A stretch of DNA of 19,459 nucleotides from DATAFF01 sp036257595 (GTDB lineage: Bacteria > Pseudomonadota > Alphaproteobacteria > Rhizobiales > Aestuariivirgaceae): the NCBI GenBank assembly GCA_036257595.1, contig DATAFF010000007.1, forward strand, positions 1 through 19,459, in the 5' to 3' direction. The notes beneath the pieces were generated by a model. The model was not told the origin of the DNA, did not search any database, and saw only the letters and a program-made list of their open reading frames with translations. Positions 7,262 to 13,763 of this stretch are shown here, in pieces (the first letter of the stretch is position 1; every line of letters starts with the position of its first letter). A program made the translations under genes and the position numbers.

Positions 7262-9289
7262 TCAATTTAGATCCCGGGGGATCTCCTCGTCGAAATCGCG
7301 CGCGAAGACCAGCTGGTCACCTTCATAGGCCTCGATCCGCGCCTTGAGCCGGAAATGCTTTTGCGTCGCCGTCATCTCGGAGGTGGTCTCGGTGCGCACC
7401 CGCCAGCCGGCCCAGGGGCCGTCGTCGCGCGCCAGCTCCTCGGTCCAATGGGTGGTCATGCGGGCCGACAACGGGTCGCCGGGGGTGATCTCGTGGATCT
7501 CCCTGCCGATGCTCCCGGCGATCATCCCATGCTCGCCATTCCGGTAGCAGCCGAAATCGTCGACGATGTCGAGCCTGACGCGACCGGTCTGCGGGTCGGC
7601 GACGACCTCGCGGCGGTTGGCGGGCTCGCGGATCGGCTCGAGCGCCAGTGCCGGCGCGGCGACCGGCTCGGGCAGCTGCGTCCGGCGCTCGTTCTCGCCG
7701 GGGCGGCGGAGGGGCAGGATCAGGCGGCTCGCGGGCGTGAACACGGTGATCTCGGCGACCTCCGGCGCCGGCCACATCATGGGCCAATAGGAGGTCGAGA
7801 GCGCGAGCCTGACCTTGTGCCCCTTGGGCAGGTGCCAGGCGATGTCGTCGAGCTTCAGCCTGATGCGATAGCGCCGGCCCGGCTCGAGGGCCGAGGGGAA
7901 TTCGTGGCTGTCACGATGGCAGAGATTCTTGATGGTGTAGGTGATGCGGCTCACCGAGCCGTCCGGCCTGACGTCGTTGAGGCGCGCTGCGAGAAAGGCG
8001 ACCGGCCTGTCGGAGGCGCATTCGAGCTCGATCTCGGGGGCGCCAATGATCTCGATCGGCTCGGAGAGCGCGCCGGTATCGAAGGTGAGCGAATCCTGAT
8101 CGTCCCGCGTCTGGTCGCCCGGAAACTCCGGGCCGAGCCAGATCACGCAGAACTCGCCGCCATCAAGGCCGATGGTCTGAGGCGAGCTCACGACGAGGCT
8201 CCGGTCCGGCGCCTTTGCGGTGCGCAGCCCTTCCGCAGTCAGGTGAAGCACGTGGTGCTCGATGCCCGGGCCGGGCCAGAAGCTGTCCTCACGCCAACGC
8301 CCCGGCCAGGTCATGGGGAGATTGTCCGGCTTGATCGAGTCCAGCACGTAATAGCGGACAGCCGGATCGCGGAGCACGCCGGTGGGCTCGCCCTTCAGCC
8401 AGAAGTCCCACCAGCGCAGCGCCTCCTGAAGGAAACCGATCTGCGGTCCCGGAATGGCGAAATGCGGATAGGCGTGGGCCCAAGGGCCGATGATTGCCTT
8501 GACCGGGCTGCGAAGACCGGCGAGCAGCCGTGGCACGGCGTTGGAATAGGCATCGTTCCAGCCGCCAATGGCGAGGACCGCCGCCTCGATGGCGGAGAAA
8601 TCCTCGGCCACCGAGCCATGCTTCCAATAGGCGTCGCGATGGGGATGGCGCAGCCATTCGGCGGCGAGGAAAGGCTCTGCCTCGAGGCGCTCGAGCCACA
8701 TGGCGCGCCAGCGGTCGCCAACCAGCAGCGGATCGGGCGGACGCGAGGAATAAGCAAGCATGGTGCCGCCCCAGCCGAGATTCTCGTTGATGACGCAGCC
8801 GCCCTTGAAATGGATGTCGTCGCTGTAGCGGTCGTCGGTCGAGCAGAGCGTGATGATGGCCTTGAGCGCGGGCGGTCGGCGCGCCGCGACCTGCAGCCCG
8901 TTGAAGCCGCCCCAAGAGATCCCCATCATGCCGACACTTCCGGTGCACCAGGGCTGGGCAGCGGCCCAGGCGATGACAGCCAGGGCATCCTCCTGCTCCT
9001 GCAGGGCATATTCGTCGAGCATGACACCGTCCGACTCGCCATTGCCGCGCATGTCGACGCGCAGGCAGGCATAGCCGTGGCCGGCGAAATAGGGATGGGT
9101 CAGGGCATCGCGGACCACCGTTCCGTCGCGCTTGCGATAGGGGATGTATTCGAGGATCGCCGGCACCTTGCGGGTCAACGCGTCCTCGGGCAGCCAGATC
9201 CGGGCGGCGAGACGGGCGCCATCGGCAAGCTCGATCCATTGGTTCTCGATTTCGCGGACGGCGCGTGGGAACTGGTCGACGGTCTTCAC
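7262..9289 (-). CDS. CocE/NonD family hydrolase (X-Pro dipeptidyl-peptidase-like, S15 type)
   Basis: This is a serine hydrolase of the CocE/NonD family, which includes cocaine esterase, glutaryl-7-ACA acylases and X-Pro dipeptidyl-peptidase-like enzymes. The 675-residue protein has an alpha/beta-hydrolase domain with nucleophile S125 in the elbow MMGISWGGFNG and an oxyanion region near LEYIPYRKRDG. A likely acid is the Asp in LAIGGWNDAYSN and a likely base the His in IGPWAHAYPHF. A C-terminal jelly-roll (PepX C-like) region follows, including WHLPKGHKVRLALSTSYWP. No signal peptide is visible, so it is probably cytoplasmic. The start is GTG at 9289 with GGAG 8 nt upstream; an earlier ATG at 9334 would overlap the preceding gene. 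It lies 25 nt after one hydrolase gene and 3 nt before the exonuclease gene. The natural substrate is unknown. Confidence 0.92.
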   Translation of the reverse strand: MKTVDQFPRAVREIENQWIELADGARLAARIWLPEDALTRKVPAILEYIPYRKRDGTVVRDALTHPYFAGHGYACLRVDMRGNGESDGVMLDEYALQEQEDALAVIAWAAAQPWCTGSVGMMGISWGGFNGLQVAARRPPALKAIITLCSTDDRYSDDIHFKGGCVINENLGWGGTMLAYSSRPPDPLLVGDRWRAMWLERLEAEPFLAAEWLRHPHRDAYWKHGSVAEDFSAIEAAVLAIGGWNDAYSNAVPRLLAGLRSPVKAIIGPWAHAYPHFAIPGPQIGFLQEALRWWDFWLKGEPTGVLRDPAVRYYVLDSIKPDNLPMTWPGRWREDSFWPGPGIEHHVLHLTAEGLRTAKAPDRSLVVSSPQTIGLDGGEFCVIWLGPEFPGDQTRDDQDSLTFDTGALSEPIEIIGAPEIELECASDRPVAFLAARLNDVRPDGSVSRITYTIKNLCHRDSHEFPSALEPGRRYRIRLKLDDIAWHLPKGHKVRLALSTSYWPMMWPAPEVAEITVFTPASRLILPLRRPGENERRTQLPEPVAAPALALEPIREPANRREVVADPQTGRVRLDIVDDFGCYRNGEHGMIAGSIGREIHEITPGDPLSARMTTHWTEELARDDGPWAGWRVRTETTSEMTATQKHFRLKARIEAYEGDQLVFARDFDEEIPRDLN

Positions 9290-9314
9290 AGGCGATTCTC
9301 CGGAAGGCGGGGCA

Positions 9315-10292
9315 TCAGGGCAGGCGGCCGTCATGGGCGAGCGCCTTCACCGCCCGGGCAATGGCGCGGAAACCGGCCATGGCCGGTCGGCTGTGGTGGC
9401 GGGCGCGCATGTAGCTGTGGGCCAGTGCCGGCTCGCGGCGGAGCGCGGAGGGAACACCGGCATGCTGCAAGGCGCGATGATAGATGAGGCCATCGTCATG
9501 CAGCGGATCGTGGGCCGCCACGGTAATGAATGCCGCCGGCAGGCCGGACAAATCCCTGGCGAGCAGCGGGACGGCGTAGGGGTCGCTGCGCTGCGGCGAG
9601 CCGCGCGGGCCGAGGAAGGCGGCGAGATAATATTCCATCTCGGTCCGGGTCAGGCAGGGGCCCTGGCAATTGCGTTCATAGGAGGCGGTGCCGGTGTCGG
9701 TCCCGAGCACCGGGTAGATCAGGACCTGGCCGCGCAACTGCGGCAGGCCCTTGTCGCGCAGCCACATGGCGAGGGCGGCGGTCATCTGGCCGCCGGCGCT
9801 GTCGCCGGCCGCAACGATGCGCTCCGGGTCGATGGCCCGGCTCATGCCGGCATGGCGCATATAAGAAAGCACCGCCAAGCTGTCGCGGAGCTGTGCGGGA
9901 TGCGGGTTCTCCGGCGCGAGGCGGTAATCGATGGCAGCGACCGCAACCCCGGCCAGCGCGGCGATCTCGGCGCACATGTCGTCATGGGTCTCGATGCTGC
10001 CCAGCACCCAGCCGCCGCCATGGCCGTAAATTACCCCGGGGAAGGGGCCGGCCCCTTCGGGCCGGAACAGACGGACCGGCACCGCGAGGTCGCCGGGGAC
10101 GGTGAAATCCTCGACCACAACCCCTCGGGGTCGCTCGGCGCGGAACGAGGAACATACCTCGTCCCAAAGGCGGCGCTGCTCGGTCAGGGGCCAGTCGACG
10201 CTCTCCGGCGGGGTCTTGGCCGACAGGGTCTCGTAAAAGGCCAGCATCCCCTCGTCGATCGGCTCTTGTGCCGTCAAATCATTGTCATGCAC
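9315..10292 (-). CDS. Alpha/beta hydrolase of the hormone-sensitive lipase (HSL) family
   Basis: This is a cytoplasmic carboxylesterase-like enzyme of 325 residues. The HSL-family oxyanion motif HGGG is at residues 91-94 (IYGHGGGWVLGS). The nucleophile is S165 in AAGDSAGGQ, and the likely acid and base are D262 (VAAHDPLHDDG) and H292 (ALAHSYM). The DYRLAPENPHPAQ segment typical of the family is at about 122-134. The start is GTG at 10292, with GGGAG 8 nt upstream; the ATG two bases further in is out of frame. It is the first gene of the four-gene minus-strand operon and is divergent from the histidine-kinase gene. I can see no signal peptide. The substrate is unknown; esters of short acyl chains are the usual preference of the family. 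Confidence 0.92.
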   Translation of the reverse strand: MHDNDLTAQEPIDEGMLAFYETLSAKTPPESVDWPLTEQRRLWDEVCSSFRAERPRGVVVEDFTVPGDLAVPVRLFRPEGAGPFPGVIYGHGGGWVLGSIETHDDMCAEIAALAGVAVAAIDYRLAPENPHPAQLRDSLAVLSYMRHAGMSRAIDPERIVAAGDSAGGQMTAALAMWLRDKGLPQLRGQVLIYPVLGTDTGTASYERNCQGPCLTRTEMEYYLAAFLGPRGSPQRSDPYAVPLLARDLSGLPAAFITVAAHDPLHDDGLIYHRALQHAGVPSALRREPALAHSYMRARHHSRPAMAGFRAIARAVKALAHDGRLP

Positions 10293-10374
10293 AACGATTG
10301 CTCCCTTGCTGCGCCGGCCTGGAAAAACCATGCGGCGACGCGCTACTGTAATATGCAACTGGTATGATCCACCA

Positions 10375-11556
10375 ATGCATCCTACAGAACGATTTGGCCT
10401 TATGATCTGGCCATTTACCAGAGACAGCAGGGTTGCGCCGCGGCAGACCCTGGCAGGCGAGCAGGTGGCGACGAGCAGCAGCGCGGCGGACGCGCTCCTG
10501 GCGGTGGCGGCGACCTTGCCGGACCCGTTTCTCGTCCTCGATTCAGAAGGGATCGTCATCCTGGCCAACCGCCATGCGCGGGAGGCGTTGGATACCGATC
10601 CGGCCGGTGAGCACATTTCGGCGACCATCCGCGCGCCGGTCATCCTCGATGCGGTGGTGCAGGTGGTGGCGACCGGCGAGGCGGTGCGGACCGATTATGA
10701 GCGGCGCTCGCCGCTCGATCGCCGCTTCGAGGCCTTCATCGCGCCGATTGCCCGTCCTGGTCAGGACGAAAGTCCACGGGGGACGCCGGCTGTTCTCATC
10801 CTTTTGCGCGATCTCACCCGGCAGCAGCAGCTCGAGCGGATGCGGGTCGATTTCGTGGCGCATGCCAGCCACGAGCTTCGGACGCCGCTCGCCTCGCTGC
10901 TCGGCTTCATCGAGACCTTGCAGGGCCCGGCGCGCAATGACGACCGGGTGCGGGAGAAGTTCCTCGGGCTGATGCAGGCGCAGGGGGAACGCATGCGCCG
11001 GCTCATCAACGATCTCCTGTCGCTGTCCCGCATCGAGATGAATGCGCATGATCGCCCCTCGACGCTGGTCGATCTCGCGATCATCGCGAGGCAGGTCTGC
11101 GAGATGATGGCGGGCATTGCGCGCGAGAACGACGTCGCGATCGAAACATCATTGCCATATGAGATGCCGGTCCAGGGCGACCATGACGAACTGGTGCAGG
11201 TCATTCAGAATCTGATCGAGAATGCCGTCAAATATGCCAGCTCCGGCGGGCGTATCGTGGTATCGGGCCTGGTGCGGCAGGGGGTGCTCAACGGGGTCGA
11301 GCTGTCGGTCCAGGATTTCGGCCCGGGCATTGCACCCGAGCACCTGCCGCGGCTCACCGAGCGGTTCTATCGCGTCAATGTGCAGGAGAGCCGGTCTCGC
11401 GGCGGGACGGGGCTCGGCCTTGCGATCGTCAAGCACATTCTCAACCGACACCGCGGTCGGCTGACGATCTCGTCCGAGATCGGCGAGGGCAGCACCTTCA
11501 CGGTCAAGCTGCCAACGCCGAAGGCGCCGCCAGCGCCGCTTGAGAACCTGCGCTAA
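10375..11556 (+). CDS. phoR: PhoR-like sensor histidine kinase without visible membrane segments
   Basis: This is a two-component histidine kinase that would autophosphorylate and pass phosphate to a response regulator such as PhoB. From the chosen ATG it has 393 residues. There is a PAS-like region at about 37-148 (LPDPFLVLDSEGIVILANRHARE), then the dimerisation H-box with phospho-acceptor H166 in HASHELRTPLASLLGF. The catalytic domain has an N-box (VIQNLIENAVKYAS), a G1 box (VQDFGPGIAPEHLPRLTERFYRV) and a G2 box (RGGTGLGLAIVKH). The match to rhizobial PhoR is strong in the H-box to F-box region. The start is uncertain: there is no good ribosome-binding site at 10375, and ATGs at 10330 and 10402 are alternatives. 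None of them adds a transmembrane helix, so the protein looks cytosolic. No response regulator gene is in the window. Confidence 0.85.
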   Translation: MHPTERFGLMIWPFTRDSRVAPRQTLAGEQVATSSSAADALLAVAATLPDPFLVLDSEGIVILANRHAREALDTDPAGEHISATIRAPVILDAVVQVVATGEAVRTDYERRSPLDRRFEAFIAPIARPGQDESPRGTPAVLILLRDLTRQQQLERMRVDFVAHASHELRTPLASLLGFIETLQGPARNDDRVREKFLGLMQAQGERMRRLINDLLSLSRIEMNAHDRPSTLVDLAIIARQVCEMMAGIARENDVAIETSLPYEMPVQGDHDELVQVIQNLIENAVKYASSGGRIVVSGLVRQGVLNGVELSVQDFGPGIAPEHLPRLTERFYRVNVQESRSRGGTGLGLAIVKHILNRHRGRLTISSEIGEGSTFTVKLPTPKAPPAPLENLR

Positions 11557-11566
11557 AGCATGCACT

Positions 11567-11613
11567 AGAGCATGATGTGTTCAGGTGTACGCACCTGCGC
11601 CACATCATGCTCT
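11567..11613. terminator. Compound hairpin between convergent phoR and gcrA (REP-like, bidirectional terminator)
   Basis: An outer perfect 13-bp stem, AGAGCATGATGTG (11567-11579) and CACATCATGCTCT (11601-11613), encloses an inner 6-bp stem, CAGGTG (11582-11587) and CACCTG (11592-11597), with a TACG tetraloop. The element lies between the convergent ends of phoR (11556) and gcrA, and its right arm overlaps two bases of the gcrA stop codon. The core AGAGCATGAT resembles dispersed palindromic repeats I recall from Rhizobiales genomes. A bidirectional terminator or REP-like element is the simplest reading; copy number cannot be judged from one window. Confidence 0.7.
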
Positions 11614-12169
11614 AACCTCGCGCCCTGGCGCGCCGGCGGTCCTGCAGCGGCTGATAGGCCATCCGGGCGTGGTACTCGCAATAGGGGCCCTTTTCGCGAG
11701 GCGTGCTACCGCAGAAGCAGAAATTCTCGCTCGTCGGATCGCCGATCGGCCACCGGCAGGTGCGGTCCGTCAGGTGCATGATGCTGCAACGCTGCTCGCC
11801 ACTCGGCACCTCGACCAGCCGGATCGGCTCGGGCTCGGGCAGCGGCAGCGGCTTGGGCTGCGGCCGGAATTGCGGCTTGAGCGCCGTGGCGCCGCTCACC
11901 GTCAGGCCGCTGCTGCGGGCGGCGAGGTTCGGCTCATAGATCTTGCGCGGCGGCTTGGGCTGTGGCGCCCGGACCTTCGCCACCCGCCCCGACAGACCGA
12001 GGCGATGGACCTTGCCGATCACCGCATTGCGGGTCACGCCCTGGCCGATGCGGGCGGCAATCTGGCTGGCCGTCAGGCCCTCGGACCACATGCGTTTCAG
12101 CTGCTCGACGCGATCGTCGGTCCAGGGCATCTTGTCATTGGGCGTCGTGTTGACCGATTCTTCGCTCAC
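11612..12169 (-). CDS. gcrA: GcrA cell cycle regulator
   Basis: GcrA is an alphaproteobacterial transcription factor that binds CcrM-methylated GANTC sites and contacts the housekeeping sigma factor to activate cell-cycle genes. The 185-residue protein has the diagnostic N-terminal helix-turn-helix: MPWTDDRVEQLKRMWSEG, then TASQIAARIGQGVTRNAVIGKVHRLGLSGR. A proline-rich linker follows (PKPLPLPEPEP), then the C-terminal sigma-contacting part with CSIMHLTDRTCRWPIGDP and the cysteine-rich end FCFCGSTPREKGPYCEYHARMAY. The start is uncertain. GTG at 12169 has GAGGG 7 nt upstream and is chosen; the ATG at 12130 would begin exactly at MPWTDDR as in many homologues, and an ATG at 12223 has no ribosome-binding site. 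The gene is divergent from argD and has GANTC sites around its start. Confidence 0.93.
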   Translation of the reverse strand: MSEESVNTTPNDKMPWTDDRVEQLKRMWSEGLTASQIAARIGQGVTRNAVIGKVHRLGLSGRVAKVRAPQPKPPRKIYEPNLAARSSGLTVSGATALKPQFRPQPKPLPLPEPEPIRLVEVPSGEQRCSIMHLTDRTCRWPIGDPTSENFCFCGSTPREKGPYCEYHARMAYQPLQDRRRARARG

Positions 12170-12452
12170 CCGGAATCCCTCTTCGTTCGCCGGAATCACT
12201 CCGGTCGTCAAACCGATACACATGACCGAGAACGCTACATCTCGTAGCCTACTTCAGAGAGGCTACAAGATAGCGGAAACACACCGCAACAATCCGAGGG
12301 GCTCAATACCGGCTTTTCCCCAGATCGCTGAGTTCAGCCAAAAGCTGTTGAAAGGTTAACGTGTCGCGGAATCGGCGGTCCATGCGGCGATCTGACTCAT
12401 CCGCATCGTTCCCCCTGAAAAATTCATCGCCGCCGGACCGGCCTCGACGAAA

Positions 12453-12481
12453 TTGACGCGGAAAGTGGCTCGACTTATACA
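12453..12481 (+). promoter_or_regulatory. Putative sigma-70-type promoter of argD-argF
   Basis: TTGACG (12453-12458) and TATACA (12476-12481) are separated by exactly 17 nt, a good match to the housekeeping promoter pattern. Transcription would begin near 12488-12490, giving a leader of about 60 nt before the argD ATG. The site is seen in the sequence; activity is inferred. Confidence 0.5.
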
Positions 12482-12494
12482 TAGAGGACTGACC

Positions 12495-12518
12495 GCCGCC
12501 GCACCGCCGGCGGCTTTT
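12495..12518 (+). terminator. GC hairpin followed by T-run in the argD leader
   Basis: GCCGCC (12495-12500) can pair with GGCGGC (12509-12514) around an 8-nt loop, and TTTT then CGCTTTT follows at once. It resembles an intrinsic terminator or attenuator placed 30 nt before the argD start codon. If the promoter at 12453-12481 is used, this hairpin would form at the very 5' end of the mRNA and might instead protect it. Confidence 0.4.
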
Positions 12519-12547
12519 CGCTTTTGGCAACGAGGGTCGCGAGCACC

Positions 12548-13750
12548 ATGAGTCCATCTCTCCTTGCAGTCTACAACCGGCATCCGGTGGCATTCATCGC
12601 CGGCAAAGGGGCGCGACTGACCGCCGAAGATGGGAGCGAGTATCTCGATTTCGGCTCGGGCGTTGCGGTGAATGCGCTCGGTCATGCCCATCCGCATCTC
12701 GTCAAGGCGCTGAACGAGCAGGCGGCGCGGCTGTGGCACACCTCCAACCTCTATCGCATTCCCGAAGGCGAGCGGCTGGCGGCGCGGCTGACCGAGGCGA
12801 CCTTCGCCGATGCGGTGTTCTTCACCAATTCCGGGGTCGAGGCGCTGGAATGCGCCTTCAAAATGGCCCGGCGCTATCATTATTCGCGTGGCGCGGGCCA
12901 CCGCTACCGCATGGTCACCTTCGAGGGCGCCTTCCATGGCCGTACGCTCGCGGCGATCGCCGCCGGCGGCCAGGCGAAATATCTCGAAGGATTTGGCCCG
13001 AAGGTCGACGGCTTCGACCAAGTGCCGTTCGGCGATCTCGCTGCGGTCGAGGCGGCGATCGGCGATGAGACCGCCGGCATCCTGCTCGAACCGGTGCAGG
13101 GCGAGGGCGGCATGCGCAAGTTCACACCCCAGGAGCTTCGGCACCTGCGCGAGCTCTGCGACGCAAGCGGGCTGCTCCTCGTTCTCGACGAGGTGCAATG
13201 CGGCATGGGCCGCACGGGTCGGCTGTTCGCTCATGAGGCTGCCGGCATCATTCCCGACATCATGGCGATCGCCAAGGCGATCGGCGGCGGGTTCCCGCTT
13301 GGAGCGTGCCTGGCGACCGAGGCGGTGGCCAAGGCGATGCCGGCGGGGTCGCATGGCTCGACCTATGGCGGCAATCCGCTGGCGATGGCGGTCGGCAATG
13401 CCGTGCTCGACGTCATCCTGGGCGAGGGCTTCCTCGACAGCGTCCGACGCTCATCGCTCAGGCTGCGCCAGCATCTGGCGCGGCTGCGCGATGCCTATCC
13501 CAGCCTGATCGAGGAGATCCGCGGCGAGGGTCTGATGATCGGGCTCAAATGCACCATTCCCAATCTCGATGTGGTGCAGGCGGCGATGCAGGAGAGGCTC
13601 CTGACGATAGCGGCCGGCGACAATATCGTGCGCCTGCTGCCGCCGCTGGTGCTGACCGACGACGAGATGAGCGAGGGGGTGGAGCGGCTCGACCGCGCGC
13701 TTGGCCGGCTGGCCGATGCGGCAGCGCCGAAAGCCATTCCCGCCAAGTGA
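12548..13750 (+). CDS. argD: Acetylornithine aminotransferase
   Basis: ArgD is a PLP-dependent class III aminotransferase that converts N-acetylglutamate semialdehyde to N-acetylornithine with glutamate as amino donor, in cytoplasmic arginine synthesis. It often also serves lysine synthesis. The 400-residue length is usual. The PLP-binding lysine is K243 in IAKAIGGGFPLGA. The PLP-contacting aspartate is D214 in LVLDEVQCGMGRTG. The phosphate-binding turn is NSGVEALE, and the substrate region includes TFEGAFHGRT and EPVQGEGG. The start is the ATG at 12548, which matches the family N-terminus MSPSLLAVYNRHPV; a GAGGG lies 11 nt upstream. A TTG at 12524 is in frame but unlikely. argF follows after 13 nt, so the two form an operon. 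Related ornithine or succinylornithine transaminases are excluded mainly by the argF context. Confidence 0.95.
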   Translation: MSPSLLAVYNRHPVAFIAGKGARLTAEDGSEYLDFGSGVAVNALGHAHPHLVKALNEQAARLWHTSNLYRIPEGERLAARLTEATFADAVFFTNSGVEALECAFKMARRYHYSRGAGHRYRMVTFEGAFHGRTLAAIAAGGQAKYLEGFGPKVDGFDQVPFGDLAAVEAAIGDETAGILLEPVQGEGGMRKFTPQELRHLRELCDASGLLLVLDEVQCGMGRTGRLFAHEAAGIIPDIMAIAKAIGGGFPLGACLATEAVAKAMPAGSHGSTYGGNPLAMAVGNAVLDVILGEGFLDSVRRSSLRLRQHLARLRDAYPSLIEEIRGEGLMIGLKCTIPNLDVVQAAMQERLLTIAAGDNIVRLLPPLVLTDDEMSEGVERLDRALGRLADAAAPKAIPAK

Positions 13751-13763
13751 CAGCGAAGTCAGC

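Larger units (their letters stand above)
12170..12547. promoter_or_regulatory. gcrA-argD divergent control region with GANTC sites
   Basis: This 378-nt gap carries no convincing gene. GANTC sites (CcrM methylation) occur at 12173, 12193, 12369 and 12394, with two more just outside at 12156 (inside gcrA) and 12550 (in the argD start). For 399 nt of this composition I estimate about one to two by chance. The gcrA leader holds a repeat family, GCTAC (12234-12238), GTAGCCT (12244-12250) and AGGCTAC (12260-12266), that can form either of two exclusive hairpins. A GTTAAC at 12355-12360 resembles a CtrA half-site only. The argD promoter and a GC hairpin are listed separately. Cell-cycle control of gcrA through methylation is inferred. 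Confidence 0.6.

Noticed and set aside
7355..9487. A 710-codon open frame on the plus strand opposite the CocE-type hydrolase gene
   Set aside because: It is a mirror of a GC-rich gene. The translation has no recognisable domain, while the minus-strand frame has a full catalytic hydrolase.
10293..10643. N-terminal extension of the HSL hydrolase to 442 residues
   Set aside because: It overlaps the divergent kinase gene and lacks family similarity. The GTG at 10292 has GGGAG at the right distance.
12355..12360. GTTAAC as a CtrA-binding site near gcrA
   Set aside because: The second TTAA half-site is not found at the required spacing on either strand, so only a half-site is present.
12356..13354. 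A 332-codon minus-strand frame spanning the gcrA-argD gap and argD
   Set aside because: It is antisense to argD, shows no domain and has no supporting ribosome-binding site.
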